A stretch of DNA of 64,000 nucleotides. Origin: Glycomyces paridis. Its GTDB lineage: Bacteria; Actinomycetota; Actinomycetes; Mycobacteriales; Micromonosporaceae. The position numbers were made by a program, and so were the translations under genes. Every line of letters begins with the position of its first letter. The first letter of the stretch is position 1. The stretch lies in assembly GCF_004912155.1 (NCBI RefSeq), contig NZ_STGX01000003.1, forward strand, positions 62,001 through 126,000. The letters are read 5' to 3'. Shown in pieces: positions 9,355 through 18,430 of the stretch. Below the pieces are notes generated by a model. The model ran no database searches and had not been told where the DNA came from. It saw nothing but the letters and a program-made list of their open reading frames with translations.

Positions 9355-10143
9355 ATGGCACGCGTCGACCTCGCCTTCGCGACCGTCACCTTCAAACGCA
9401 AGATCGCCTACAAGACCACCTGGCTGTTCTCGATCCTCTTCGGCGGCTGGTCCCTCCTCGCGGGACTCGCGGTCTGGAGCCAGATCATCGGCGACGGCGA
9501 ACTGGGCGGCTACGACTGGTCCGCCATGAAGGCCTACCTTGTCATCGGTTTCCTCACCGCCACCCTCGCCTGGGCCGGCTCGGACTGGGAGATGGCCAAC
9601 CGCATCCTCGACGGCCACGTCGCGATCGACCTGACCAAACCCGTCGACTTCCAGCGCGCCCGCGCCGCCGAGTACATCGGCGGCATGACCGCCTCCGTGC
9701 CCGCCGCGATCCTCGGGACCGCGCTGGCCGCCCTCGCGTTCCGGCCCGCGCCGCCGGTCTCGGCGCTCGCGGCGCTCCTGACGGGTATCAGCGTCCTGTT
9801 CATCTTCCCGCTGGCCTTCTGCATCAGTTACCTGGCGACCATGACCTGCTTCATCACTCAGCGGTTCCTGGGCGTCCAGTGGGCGAAGGACTCGCTCGTG
9901 GCGTTCTTCTCCGGGATGATGGTCCCGATCGCGCTCATGCCCGTCTGGCTGCAAGGGGTCGCCTGGGCCCTGCCGTTCGTCCACTTCACCACCACGCCCG
10001 CCTCCATCTACCTCGGCCGCGTCGACACCGCCGGGGCCCTCGGCCTCATCGCCGCCCAGGCCGCCTGGGCGGCGGGGCTGTGGTTCATCGCCCGGCTCAT
10101 CTGGGCCCGGCTCGTCAAGAAGGTGACCATTCATGGCGGCTAG
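9355..10143 (+). CDS. ABC-2 family permease, copy A2
   Basis: 262 residues. ATG one base after the B1 stop. The N-terminus (LAFATVTFKRKIAYKTTWLF) parallels copy A1, and the blocks ILDGHVAIDLTKPVDFQRAR, FFSGMMVPIALMP and FVHFTTTPASIYLGRVDTAG align position by position with A1. Evidence therefore favours tandem duplication of the A-B pair without the ATPase. Overlaps copy B2 by 11 nt. Confidence 0.88.
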   Translation: MARVDLAFATVTFKRKIAYKTTWLFSILFGGWSLLAGLAVWSQIIGDGELGGYDWSAMKAYLVIGFLTATLAWAGSDWEMANRILDGHVAIDLTKPVDFQRARAAEYIGGMTASVPAAILGTALAALAFRPAPPVSALAALLTGISVLFIFPLAFCISYLATMTCFITQRFLGVQWAKDSLVAFFSGMMVPIALMPVWLQGVAWALPFVHFTTTPASIYLGRVDTAGALGLIAAQAAWAAGLWFIARLIWARLVKKVTIHGG

Positions 10144-10939
10144 CGCCTCCCAGGTCCGCCACGCCGGAGCCGTCTACCGCCGCTCCATCGGCGCCTACCT
10201 GCGGTCCATCGCCGAGTACCCGGCCGACTTCTGGGTCATGGCCCTGGCCGGGACGTTCTGGCAGGTCGTGCTCTTCGCGTTTTTGAGCATCCTGTTCGCC
10301 AACGTCAACGCCATCGTCGGCTGGGGCTACCACGAGATGCTCGTGCTCGCCGGGTTCCTCGGCCTCGCCTGGTCCTCGACCGCGCTGCTGTGGGACGGCA
10401 TCTGGGACACCGGCAAGATGATCGTCGAAGGCGACATGGACTACCGCCTCACCCGGCCCGCGCCCGTCATCGTCCAGGTCGCCTCCAAGCACGTCGGCAT
10501 GCAGGTCTTCGGCGAGGTGACCCTCGGGCTGGTCATGCTCGTCACCGGCTGGATCGGCGCCGGGATCAGCCCCGCCCTGATCCCGGCCGCGATCTTCCTC
10601 CTGGCCTGCGCCGCCGTCGTCGAGGCCGCCCTGCTGACGATCGCGAACGCCGCGAACTTCTGGATGAAGGGCCGCGTGCCCGTGCTCGCCTTCGCGCTCA
10701 CCGAGCTCCAGAACGAGGCGATGCGCTTCCCGCTCACCGTCTTCCCCGCCGCGGTGCGCCTCGTCCTCACCTTCGGCCTCCCGCTCGCGTTCGCGAGCTT
10801 CGTGCCGGCCCAGATCCTCACCGGCCGCCTCGACCCGGTCTGGCTCCTCGCCCCGCCGCTCGTGGCCGCCGCCTGCGCCGCGGTCGCCTTCTGGACCTTC
10901 AGGCAGGGCGTCAAGGCCTACGACTCCGCAGGTCACTGA
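10133..10939 (+). CDS. ABC-2 family permease, copy B2
   Basis: 268 residues, six predicted membrane segments, last gene of the exporter operon. It matches copy B1 in SIAEYPADFWVMA, YHEMLVL, RPAPVIVQVASKHVGMQVFG and the C-terminal KAYDSAGH. With A2 it would make a second permease dimer served by the same ATPase. Whether the two pairs have different substrates cannot be told from sequence. Confidence 0.88.
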   Translation: MAASASQVRHAGAVYRRSIGAYLRSIAEYPADFWVMALAGTFWQVVLFAFLSILFANVNAIVGWGYHEMLVLAGFLGLAWSSTALLWDGIWDTGKMIVEGDMDYRLTRPAPVIVQVASKHVGMQVFGEVTLGLVMLVTGWIGAGISPALIPAAIFLLACAAVVEAALLTIANAANFWMKGRVPVLAFALTELQNEAMRFPLTVFPAAVRLVLTFGLPLAFASFVPAQILTGRLDPVWLLAPPLVAAACAAVAFWTFRQGVKAYDSAGH

Positions 10940-10967
10940 CGTGGCACGGCACACGGTGCAAAAGGAC

Positions 10968-10997
10968 TTGCGCTCGCGCCAGGAGGTCCGATAGAGT
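10968..10997 (+). promoter_or_regulatory. Candidate housekeeping promoter upstream of leader peptide and RIO kinase
   Basis: TTGCGC (10968-10973), 18-nt spacer, TAGAGT (10992-10997). It lies 28 nt after the last ABC permease and would give a transcript starting near 11004, with about 50 nt before the small ORF at 11054 and about 170 nt before the kinase. Confidence 0.5.
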
Positions 10998-11053
10998 CAC
11001 CGCTGTTGCCCGGAGCATCGCGCCCGGGACGCTTGCGAACGGAGGTGTGACTG

Positions 11054-11113
11054 ATGGTTGTCGTCGACGTCTTCGCCATGCTTCCCAGTTCGCCTCCCGC
11101 CGACGCGCTCTGA
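11054..11113 (+). CDS. Possible 19-residue leader peptide
   Basis: ATG with a perfect GGAGG at 11041-11045, 8 nt upstream, opens a 19-codon ORF (MVVVDVFAMLPSSPPADAL) ending in TGA. Its ribosome-binding site is better than that of the kinase gene 58 nt downstream, and it lies inside the leader of the promoter at 10968. It could be a translated leader that controls the kinase, or a small protein. No family is recognised. Confidence 0.4.
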   Translation: MVVVDVFAMLPSSPPADAL

Positions 11114-11171
11114 CACCGGTGCATCGAAACCCGGTCGCGCGCAGCGGATGACTCCACAGGAGCCCGCCACC

Positions 11172-12104
11172 TTGGCACGCAAGTCCGAATACTCTGATTC
11201 CTTCCAATCCACCAAGCGCCGCCGCCGCGACTTCGCCGATGACGAGGTGTTCTCCGCCGAAGACCAGGCCAGGTTCGAGGAGATGCGCACCGAGTTCGAC
11301 GAAGGACCGACCGACGACGGCCCGCCGACCGGCGACCGCTGGTCGATCTGGTGGGACTCCGAGCCGCTCCAGCGCGGCCCCGAGCCCCGACCGGACTGGG
11401 TCATCACCGAGCACGGCGCCGTCGACTACGAACTCGGCGTCCTCAAGACCGGCAAGGAAGCCGACGTCTTCCTCATCGAACGGGCGCTCCCGGGCACCGA
11501 CCGGGCCGTGATCCTCGCCGCGAAGCGCTACCGCAGCGCCGAGCACACCCAGTTCAACCGGGCGGGCGACTACACCGCCGGGCGCGGCGCCAAGCGCTCG
11601 CGCGACGCCCGCGCGATGGCGAAGCGCACCGCCTTCGGCCTGGAGCAGGCCGCCGGCCGCTGGGCCGCCAGCGAGTTCGACGCGCTCAAACGCCTCTACG
11701 AGGTCGGCGCGCCCGTTCCCTACCCCGTGCAGATCCTCGGCACCGAGGTCATCATGGAGTTCATCGGACACGGCCGCACCGCAGCGCCCCGCCTGGCCGA
11801 GACCCGCCCCGACCCGGACGAACTCGACCACCTGTGGGACCAGGCGGCCGAAGCCCTCCGACTCATGACCGAACAGGGCTTCGCCCACGGCGACCTCTCG
11901 CCCTACAACACCGTCGTCCACGACGGCCGCCTCGTCGTCCTCGACCTCCCGCAGATCGTCGACATCTACGCCAACCCCCTCGGCCGGGAATTCCTGCTGC
12001 GCGACGTCGAGAACATCGGCACCTGGTTCACCGCCCGAGGCATGCCGCGCCAAGAAGTGGACGACCTCCTGACAGAACTCGCCGCCATAACCCGCATGCC
12101 GTAA
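11172..12104 (+). CDS. RIO-type serine/threonine protein kinase
   Basis: About 310 residues if translation starts at the TTG at 11172, which has AGGAG 9 nt upstream; an ATG at 11148 lacks a clear site. The N-terminus is charged (KRRRRDFADDE). The RIO fold is shown by ELGVLKTGKEADVFL (glycine-rich loop), LAAKRYR with the ATP-binding Lys, HGDLSPYN at about residues 239-246 (catalytic Asp 241) and VVLDLPQIVD (metal-binding Asp). RIO kinases act in ribosome maturation in archaea and eukaryotes; the role of bacterial members is poorly known. Cytosolic. Confidence 0.88.
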   Translation: MARKSEYSDSFQSTKRRRRDFADDEVFSAEDQARFEEMRTEFDEGPTDDGPPTGDRWSIWWDSEPLQRGPEPRPDWVITEHGAVDYELGVLKTGKEADVFLIERALPGTDRAVILAAKRYRSAEHTQFNRAGDYTAGRGAKRSRDARAMAKRTAFGLEQAAGRWAASEFDALKRLYEVGAPVPYPVQILGTEVIMEFIGHGRTAAPRLAETRPDPDELDHLWDQAAEALRLMTEQGFAHGDLSPYNTVVHDGRLVVLDLPQIVDIYANPLGREFLLRDVENIGTWFTARGMPRQEVDDLLTELAAITRMP

Positions 12105-12111
12105 CGAATGT

Positions 12112-12143
12112 GAGGACCCTGACACCCCCGTGTCAGGGTCCTC
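12112..12143 (+). terminator. Strong hairpin after the RIO kinase gene
   Basis: Perfect 14-bp inverted repeat, GAGGACCCTGACAC at 12112-12125 and its complement at 12130-12143, with a CCCC loop, starting 8 nt past the kinase stop. No T-run, as is common in high-GC actinobacteria. Confidence 0.75.
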
Positions 12144-12155
12144 GAACGATCGTTC
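12144..12155. promoter_or_regulatory. 12-bp palindrome upstream of the Rpn-like gene
   Basis: GAACGATCGTTC is a perfect palindrome directly abutting the terminator hairpin and 40 nt before the GTG at 12195. It could be an operator for the downstream gene. No matching second copy was noticed. Confidence 0.35.
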
Positions 12156-12194
12156 TCCAGTCGAACGGAACCGACTGCGAGAACGGAGTCCCCG

Positions 12195-13175
12195 GTGCCC
12201 GGAGACTGGCATGAGACCCTGGCGGCGCTGATCGCCGACAACCCCGAACTCTCCTGGGAACTCCTGGAGATCGGCGAGGCGAAATCGGTGCCGATCTGCA
12301 CCGACCAATGGCATCGCGCCAACGATTCTCCGAAGTCGGACGGCGAGGACGCCGCGCCGCCCTCCGGCGCCTGGACCAGAGCCGAGTCCCTCGGCGCGCC
12401 GATCCACAACGAGCGCCGCACCGATCGCACGGTCGAGATCGGATTCGCCGGAGCCGACGGACTCATCGTGGTCGGCGAAGTCCAGAGCGGCTGGTCGGAC
12501 AAGAAGATGTTCCGGCTCCCCGGATACGTCGCGAAGGCATTCCAAGACCATGAGAAGCAGGTCGAACTCGTGATCGTCTGCAAGACCGACGCGCTGGCCC
12601 GCCGCTACCGCAAGGGCATCTGGATGGGGGTCCGCAGCGTGGTCACCCCGATCGCCGTCGGCTCGCAGGACCTCCCGCCGATCACCGATCCGAGCGCGGC
12701 GAACCAGAGCGTGCAGATGTCGGTCGCGACGCTGCTCGTCCGCGGCGACCAGGACATGGCCCGCGACCCGCAGGGAACGATCGCCGCGATCCTCGCGAAG
12801 CTCGATACGATCGATGAAGAGCGCGCCGGCGACTACGCCCACTACCTGACCCGTCTCGTCAGCGACGAGTTCGCCGAGATCATGGAGGAGAGCATGGACA
12901 CCGAACGGAAGCCCTGGCACAGCGCGTACTACACCCGCGTCCACCAGGACGGCGTCGACGAAGGACTCGAAGCCGGCCGGGAGGAGGGGCGTGAAGAGGG
13001 CCGCCTCGTGCAGGCCCGGCTGATGCTCCTGAGGGTTCTCGAAGGGCTGGGCGTCCCCGTCTCGGCGAAGGACCGCTCGCGCGTCGAGTTCTGCCGCGAC
13101 CTCGACCGGCTCGAAGCGTGGACCGCGAAGGCCGTCCGCGTCCGCAGCTGCAAGGAGCTGTTCGAGGAGGAGTGA
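12195..13175 (+). CDS. PD-(D/E)XK nuclease-like protein (Rpn / transposase-like family)
   Basis: 326 residues, GTG start with GGAG 6 nt upstream. The segment VEIGFAGADGLIVVGEVQSG (about residues 82-100) has the D...ExQ pattern expected of the PD-(D/E)XK core, followed by hydrophobic strands (VELVIVCKTDALARRY). The C-terminus carries the EAGREEGREEGR repeat and a basic/helical tail typical of Rpn-like proteins, which promote RecA-independent recombination in E. coli. Nuclease activity here is inference. It sits alone between the RIO kinase and uvrC, neither of which needs it, so it was probably inserted into a core region. Confidence 0.65.
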   Translation: MPGDWHETLAALIADNPELSWELLEIGEAKSVPICTDQWHRANDSPKSDGEDAAPPSGAWTRAESLGAPIHNERRTDRTVEIGFAGADGLIVVGEVQSGWSDKKMFRLPGYVAKAFQDHEKQVELVIVCKTDALARRYRKGIWMGVRSVVTPIAVGSQDLPPITDPSAANQSVQMSVATLLVRGDQDMARDPQGTIAAILAKLDTIDEERAGDYAHYLTRLVSDEFAEIMEESMDTERKPWHSAYYTRVHQDGVDEGLEAGREEGREEGRLVQARLMLLRVLEGLGVPVSAKDRSRVEFCRDLDRLEAWTAKAVRVRSCKELFEEE

Positions 13176-13234
13176 CCGGTCGCCGGAACCGGTTCGAGAG
13201 CACCGTCTTCGAGAGTGGTGTCGGGGGCGGGCGA

Positions 13235-13240
13235 TAGCCT
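13235..13240 (+). promoter_or_regulatory. -10-like box just before uvrC start
   Basis: TAGCCT fits TANNNT and ends 7 nt before the uvrC GTG. No Shine-Dalgarno sequence is visible, suggesting a leaderless uvrC transcript. Confidence 0.4.
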
Positions 13241-13247
13241 TGGGTCT

Positions 13248-15131
13248 GTGACCGTTGACTACCGTCCCGCTCCCGGCACCATTCCGACCGCGCCGGGCGT
13301 CTACCGCTTCAGGGACCGCGACCGGCGCGTGATCTACGTCGGGAAGGCGAAGAACCTCCGGAACCGGCTGAACTCGTACTTCGCGGACGAGTCGCGGCTG
13401 CACGAGCGCACGCGGCGGATGGTCAACACCGCGCGGAGCGTGGAGTGGACGGTCGTGGCGACCGAGGTCGAGGCGCTCCAGTTGGAGTGGACCTGGATCA
13501 AGGAGTACGACCCGCGCTTCAACGTCATGTTCAAGGACGACAAGTCCTATCCGTGGCTGGCGGTCACCGTGGGAGAGGAGTTCCCGCGCGCGCAGGTCAT
13601 GCGCGGCAACCGCCGCAAAGGGGTGCGCTACTTCGGGCCCTTCGGGTCCGCGTGGGCCATCCGCCAGACCCTCGACCTGCTCACCAGGGTCTTCCCGATC
13701 CGCACGTGCTCCGACACGGAGTTCAAGCGCTGCAACAGGATCAACCGCCCGAACCTCCTCGCCGACATCGGCAAGTGCTCGGCGCCCTGCGTCGGGCGCA
13801 TCTCCGCGGAGGACTACCGCGAACTCGTCAACGGCTTCTGCGCCTTCATGTCCGGCGACACCGCCCCCGTCCGCCGCCGCCTCATCGGGGAGATGCAGGA
13901 GGCCTCCGAGTCCCTCGAATTCGAACGCGCCGCCCGGTTGCGCGACGACCTCGCCGCCCTCGACAAGGTCCTCGAACAGCAGGTCGTGGTCCTCGCCGAG
14001 GACGTCGACTGCGACGTCATGGCCGTGGCCGACGACGAGCTCCAAGCCGCCGTCCAGGTGTTCCACGTCCGCGGCGGCCGCATCAGGGGCCAACGCGGCT
14101 GGGTGGTCGACAAGCCCGAGCCGGTCGACCTCGCCGGACTCGTGGAGCAGTTCTGCCTCCAGTTCTACGGCGAGCAGAACGAAGTGGTGCCCCGCGAGGT
14201 CCTCGTCCCGGCCCTGCCCGGCGACCACGATGCGCTCGCCGCACTCCTGTCGGAGCGACGCGGCGCGAAGGTCGACCTGCGCGTGCCGCGGCGCGGCGAC
14301 AAGCGGGCGCTGGCCGAGACCGTGGAGAAGAACGCGCTGGAGAACCTCCAGCGGCACAAGCTCAAGCGCGCCGGGGACCTGACGGCGCGCTCGAAGGCGC
14401 TCGAAGAGCTGGCCGACGCGCTCGACCTGCCCGAGGCGCCGCTGCGGATCGAATGCTACGACGTCTCGCAGTCGCAGGGGGAGGACGTGGTGGCGTCGAT
14501 GGTCGTCTTCGAGGACGGCCTGCCCCGCAAGAGCGAGTACCGCCGCTTCGTCATCCGCGGCGAGCGCAAGGACGACCTCTCCTCGCTCCAGGAGACCTTG
14601 CGCCGCAGGCTCGCCAAGATCGCCGACCAGCCCGCCGGCTCTCCGGCGGAGGAGGGCGAGGAGCCCCGGCGCGGCTTCCACTACCCGCCGCAGCTGCTGG
14701 TCGTGGACGGCGGGCAGCCGCAGGTGGCCGCCGCCGAGGCGGTGTTCGCGGAGCTCGGGATCGACACGATCAACCTCGCCGGGCTCGCCAAGCGCCTGGA
14801 GGAGATCTGGCTGCCGGGGGAGGCGTACCCGGTGATCCTCTCGCGCACCTCCGAGGCGCTCTACCTCATGCAGCGCGTGCGCGACGAGGCCCACCGCTTC
14901 GCGATCTCCTTGCACCGCACCAGGCGCCGCAAGAAGATGTCGGCATCGGCCCTCGACGGCGTGCCGGGCCTGGGCGAGTCCAAGCGCAAGGCGCTGCTGC
15001 GGGAGTTCGGCTCGGTCAAGCGCATCCGCGAGGCCGAACCGTCCGATCTGGAAGCGGTGGCGGGCATCGGCCCGAAGCTCGCGGAGGCCGTACGGTCACA
15101 TCTGCGTAATCCCGACGACAACGGTGCTTGA
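13248..15131 (+). CDS. uvrC: Excinuclease ABC subunit C
   Basis: Nucleotide excision repair endonuclease that makes both incisions together with UvrB. 627 residues from the GTG at 13248 ([21 protein letters not shown]), which fits the family N-terminus better than the upstream GTG. Domains: GIY-YIG nuclease at about residues 15-95 ([20 protein letters not shown]), UVR UvrB-binding motif near 205-240, RNase H-like nuclease domain from about 390 ([21 protein letters not shown]), and a C-terminal helix-hairpin-helix pair ([23 protein letters not shown]). It heads the conserved uvrC-rapZ-yvcK-whiA cluster. Confidence 0.97.
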   Translation: MTVDYRPAPGTIPTAPGVYRFRDRDRRVIYVGKAKNLRNRLNSYFADESRLHERTRRMVNTARSVEWTVVATEVEALQLEWTWIKEYDPRFNVMFKDDKSYPWLAVTVGEEFPRAQVMRGNRRKGVRYFGPFGSAWAIRQTLDLLTRVFPIRTCSDTEFKRCNRINRPNLLADIGKCSAPCVGRISAEDYRELVNGFCAFMSGDTAPVRRRLIGEMQEASESLEFERAARLRDDLAALDKVLEQQVVVLAEDVDCDVMAVADDELQAAVQVFHVRGGRIRGQRGWVVDKPEPVDLAGLVEQFCLQFYGEQNEVVPREVLVPALPGDHDALAALLSERRGAKVDLRVPRRGDKRALAETVEKNALENLQRHKLKRAGDLTARSKALEELADALDLPEAPLRIECYDVSQSQGEDVVASMVVFEDGLPRKSEYRRFVIRGERKDDLSSLQETLRRRLAKIADQPAGSPAEEGEEPRRGFHYPPQLLVVDGGQPQVAAAEAVFAELGIDTINLAGLAKRLEEIWLPGEAYPVILSRTSEALYLMQRVRDEAHRFAISLHRTRRRKKMSASALDGVPGLGESKRKALLREFGSVKRIREAEPSDLEAVAGIGPKLAEAVRSHLRNPDDNGA

Positions 15132-15222
15132 GACGCGGCTGGTACCTATACGCTTGTGAGTTCGGCGGGGCGCTCGATCGTGTCACCCCGGCGGCAGGAT
15201 CGATCTTGGGGATACTTGACTT

Positions 15223-16122
15223 ATGGGTGTGGCAGCTGTGCACGCGGCCTCTGGCGACCGCGGCGAATTGGATCTCGTGATCGTCACCGGCATCTCCGGC
15301 GGCGGGCGTTCGACCGTGGCGCGCGCGTTGGAGAACGTGGGATATTACGTCATCGACAACCTTCCCGAGTCCCTGGTGGGCCAGGCCGCGGAGCTGGCCG
15401 CCGCTGGCGGCGAGGAGGTCCGGCGCACCGCGATGGTGCTCGACGTGCGCTCGCGCGCGTTCATGACCGACCTCGTGGGGGTCCTGGAGGACCTGCGCAA
15501 GGGCGGCTTCAAGCCGCACCTGGTGTTCGTGGACGCCGACGACGACGTGATCATCCGGCGCTTCGAGAAGGTCCGCCGCGCGCACCCGCTCCAGGGCGCG
15601 GGGCTCCTCGCCGACGGCATCGCCGCCGAGCGGCGCCTGCTGGAGCCCGCGCGGGCCTCGGCCGACACGCTCTTCGACTCCACGCACCTCAACGAGAACC
15701 AGTTGCGGGCGCGCGTCGAGGAGGCGTTCCTCGCGCCGTCCTCGCCCGGACTTCAGTTCACCTGCATGTCATTCGGGTTCAAATACGGCATCCCGCGCGA
15801 TGCGGACTACGTGGCCGACGTACGATTCCTTCCCAACCCGTACTGGGTTCCCACCCTGCGCGAGCACACCGGGACCGACAAGGACGTGTCCGACTACGTC
15901 CTGGGTCAGGACGGCGCCGAGGACTTCGTCGACGCGTACGCCACGCTGCTGCTCGGCACCACGCAGGGCTTCGAGCGGGAGGGCAAGCGCTACATGACCA
16001 TCGCCATCGGCTGCACGGGCGGCAAGCACCGCTCGGTCGCCATCGCCGAAGAGCTCGCCAAGCGTTTCAACGCGGCCGGGTTCCCCGCGAACACGCACCA
16101 CCGGGACCGGGGAAACGAGTGA
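15223..16122 (+). CDS. rapZ: RNase adapter protein / nucleotide-binding protein RapZ
   Basis: 299 residues with an N-terminal P-loop GISGGGRST (about residues 27-35) and GYYVIDNLPESL, and a C-terminal domain containing FKYGIPRDADYVADVRFLPNP and CTGGKHRSV, all RapZ/YvcJ signatures. In E. coli RapZ guides RNase E to GlmZ and senses amino-sugar metabolites; in Gram-positives the homologue is an NTPase with roles in competence and cell wall metabolism. Its stop overlaps the GTG of a proline-rich ORF (GTGA), and yvcK and whiA follow, the usual grouping. Confidence 0.95.
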   Translation: MGVAAVHAASGDRGELDLVIVTGISGGGRSTVARALENVGYYVIDNLPESLVGQAAELAAAGGEEVRRTAMVLDVRSRAFMTDLVGVLEDLRKGGFKPHLVFVDADDDVIIRRFEKVRRAHPLQGAGLLADGIAAERRLLEPARASADTLFDSTHLNENQLRARVEEAFLAPSSPGLQFTCMSFGFKYGIPRDADYVADVRFLPNPYWVPTLREHTGTDKDVSDYVLGQDGAEDFVDAYATLLLGTTQGFEREGKRYMTIAIGCTGGKHRSVAIAEELAKRFNAAGFPANTHHRDRGNE

Positions 16123-16421
16123 CGGCGGCCGGGTCGCACCGGTTCGGCGGACCGCCCCCTTCCGAAGGGCCGCAAGGCGCCGACGGATCGGGCAGCTCCG
16201 AACGGCCGAACCGCCCCGAGGGCCCGACCGGGCCTGAGGACCGGGCGCCCCGGCGCCGCCGCGCCGGACCGGGCCCCGCCGGGCCCTCCGGGACCGGCCC
16301 GGCCTGGCCCGAACCTCCCGGGCACCTCCCCGACGTCCCGCCCCCCTGGCCCGAACGCCGCACCCCCGCCCTGCGCCCCGAACCTCCCGCACCCCGACCC
16401 CGAGGGAGTCGCGAATGCTGA
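16119..16421 (+). CDS. Proline/glycine-rich linker ORF between rapZ and yvcK
   Basis: 100-codon ORF beginning with a GTG inside the rapZ stop (GTGA) and ending 7 nt inside yvcK. Composition is dominated by Pro, Gly, Arg and Glu with no hydrophobic core, so the product would be disordered. The two overlaps would couple rapZ, this ORF and yvcK translationally. Against a real gene: the strong local GC bias alone can keep this frame open, and yvcK has its own GAGGGAG site at 16402-16408. Either a disordered small protein or non-coding spacer. Confidence 0.35.
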   Translation: MTAAGSHRFGGPPPSEGPQGADGSGSSERPNRPEGPTGPEDRAPRRRRAGPGPAGPSGTGPAWPEPPGHLPDVPPPWPERRTPALRPEPPAPRPRGSREC

Positions 16422-17377
16422 AAGTCGTCGCGTTCGGCGGCGGACGCGGCCTCTCGGCCTCGCTCCGCGCCCTCACCCGGCTCGACATCGACCTGACCGC
16501 CGTGGTCACCGTCGCCGACGACGGCGGCTCCTCCGGGACCATCCGTGCCACCCGCCCGCTCCTGCCGCCCGGCGACCTCCGCAAGGCGCTCGTCGCCACC
16601 GCCGACCCCGCCAAGAGCGAGGTCGCGGCCCTGTTCGCGCACCGCTTCGGCGGCGACGACTTCCTCACCGGCCACCCCGTCGGCAACCTGGTCCTCACCT
16701 CGCTGCTCGAACGCCACTCCAACCCGGTCGCGGCCCTCGACGCCGCCGCCCGCCTCCTCGGCTCGCGCGCCCGCATCCTCCCGATGTCGGTCACCCCGCT
16801 CGACATCGAAGCGGACATCGCCTTCCAGGAGACCGCCTTCCAGGACACCGCGTTGCCAGACACCGCCGAGTCCACTACCACCTGCACGATCGTCGGACAG
16901 CACGACGTGGCGGTGGCCGACGGGCGCGTTCTCGACGTCCGCCTGCTGCCCGCGGGCGCCACCGCCTGCCCCGAGGCCCTCGCGGCGGTCGCCGAGGCCG
17001 ACTGGCACGTCTTCGGGCCCGGCTCCTGGTATACGAGCGTCATCCCGCACCTGCTCCTGCCGGACCTGCGCGAGGCCGTGGCCGCGGCCGACGCCCGCCG
17101 CATCCTGGTCCTCAACCTCTCCGAGGAGAAGGAGACCGACGGCCTCACCCCGGCCGGACACGTCGACACGCTGCGTCGCTACGCCGAAGGTGTCCGATTT
17201 CACTACGTCGTCTCGGGCGACGCCCGAACCCTCGCCGATCCCGGATCGTTGAACAGTGCGGCACAATCGTTGGAGGCGCGGTTGGTCGCGGCGGACCTCG
17301 CCGCCGACGGCGTCACGCACGACGTCGGCGCCCTCGCCGCCGCATTGGGAAGTCTGCTGGTCGAAGATGGTGGTTAA
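16415..17377 (+). CDS. yvcK: YvcK/CofD-like gluconeogenesis factor family protein
   Basis: 320 residues. The N-terminal AFGGGRGLSASLRAL and VVTVADDGGSSGTIRATRPLLPPGDLRKAL are the hallmark of the CofD-like YvcK family, which binds UDP-sugars (UDP-GlcNAc in B. subtilis) and links central carbon flow with cell wall synthesis and cell shape. HVFGPGSWYTSVIPHLL is the second conserved block. Residues near 135-150 hold a short Thr/Ala/Asp-rich insertion (FQETAFQDTALPDTAES), which looks like a low-complexity expansion. It ends 3 nt before whiA. Confidence 0.94.
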   Translation: MLKVVAFGGGRGLSASLRALTRLDIDLTAVVTVADDGGSSGTIRATRPLLPPGDLRKALVATADPAKSEVAALFAHRFGGDDFLTGHPVGNLVLTSLLERHSNPVAALDAAARLLGSRARILPMSVTPLDIEADIAFQETAFQDTALPDTAESTTTCTIVGQHDVAVADGRVLDVRLLPAGATACPEALAAVAEADWHVFGPGSWYTSVIPHLLLPDLREAVAAADARRILVLNLSEEKETDGLTPAGHVDTLRRYAEGVRFHYVVSGDARTLADPGSLNSAAQSLEARLVAADLAADGVTHDVGALAAALGSLLVEDGG

Positions 17378-17380
17378 CGA

Positions 17381-18367
17381 ATGGCGATGACCTCGGAGGT
17401 CAAGGACGAGCTCAGTCGTATTGAGGTCAACAAGTCCTGCTGTCAGCGCGCCGAGCTCGGCGCGCTGTTCCGCTTCGCCGGCGGCCTGCACCTGGTGGGC
17501 CAGGGCAACGTCGTCGTCGAGGCCGAGGTCGACGCGGGGAACGTCGCCCGCCGCGCCAAGCGCATGATCTCCGCCCTCTACAACTACGAGTCCGAGGTCC
17601 ACGTCCTCGTGGCCGCCGGGCTGCGCCGCAACAACCACTACCTGCTGCGCGTCATGGCCGACGGCCAGGCCTTCTCCAAGCAGATCGGCCTCACCGACCA
17701 GCGCGGCTACCCCGTCCGGGGCCTTCCCAACCACGTCGTCGGCGCCTACCCGTGCTGCGCCGAGGCCGCCTGGCGCGGGGCCTTCCTCGCCCGCGGCTCG
17801 CTCACCGAGCCCGGCCGCTCCTCGGCCCTCGAAGTCACCTGCCCCGGCCCCGAGTCCGCGCTCGCGCTCGTCGGCGCGGCCCGCCGCCTCGGCATCGCCG
17901 CGAAGTCCCGCGACGTGCGCGGCGTCGACCGCGTCGTCATCCGCGACGGCGACGCCATCGGCGAGCTGCTCACCCGCCTCGGCGCCCACTCCTCGGTCCT
18001 GACCTGGGAGGAGCGGCGCGTGCGCCGCGAGGTCCGCGCCACCGCCAACCGCCTCGCCAACTTCGACGACGCGAACCTGCGCCGCTCGGCCCGCGCCGCG
18101 GTCGCCGCCGCCGCCAAGGTCACCCGCGCCCTCGAAGTCCTCGGCGAGGACGTCCCCGAGCACCTCGCCTCCGCGGGCCGCCTGCGCCTCGACCACCGCC
18201 AGGCCTCCCTCGAAGAGCTCGGCACCCTCGCCGACCCGCCGCTCACCAAGGACGCCATCGCCGGGCGCATCCGCCGCCTCATCAACATGGCGACCAAGCG
18301 CGCCCACGAGAGCGGCGTCCCCGGCCCCGACGACGTCGTCGCCGAGGAAGAGGCCCTGGTCGCCTGA
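17381..18367 (+). CDS. whiA: DNA-binding regulator WhiA
   Basis: 328 residues. The N-terminal half is the LAGLIDADG homing-endonuclease-like fold without catalytic function ([29 protein letters not shown]). The C-terminal half holds the helix-turn-helix ([29 protein letters not shown]). WhiA works with WhiB to start sporulation septation in Streptomyces and affects division genes elsewhere. ATG overlaps a weak ribosome-binding site within TGGTGGTTAACGA. Its presence fits a filamentous or sporulating organism but is not proof, since WhiA also occurs in non-sporulating Gram-positives. Confidence 0.96.
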   Translation: MAMTSEVKDELSRIEVNKSCCQRAELGALFRFAGGLHLVGQGNVVVEAEVDAGNVARRAKRMISALYNYESEVHVLVAAGLRRNNHYLLRVMADGQAFSKQIGLTDQRGYPVRGLPNHVVGAYPCCAEAAWRGAFLARGSLTEPGRSSALEVTCPGPESALALVGAARRLGIAAKSRDVRGVDRVVIRDGDAIGELLTRLGAHSSVLTWEERRVRREVRATANRLANFDDANLRRSARAAVAAAAKVTRALEVLGEDVPEHLASAGRLRLDHRQASLEELGTLADPPLTKDAIAGRIRRLINMATKRAHESGVPGPDDVVAEEEALVA

Positions 18368-18430
18368 ACCGCGGCCTCCTGGGCGCGGTACGCCGCGCGA
18401 ACGGGAGGGCAACGGCTACGCTTAACCGCG

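Noticed and set aside
10911-14915. 1334-codon minus-strand frame across the RIO kinase, Rpn-like gene and uvrC
   Set aside because: It spans several real plus-strand genes and has no domain; a composition shadow.
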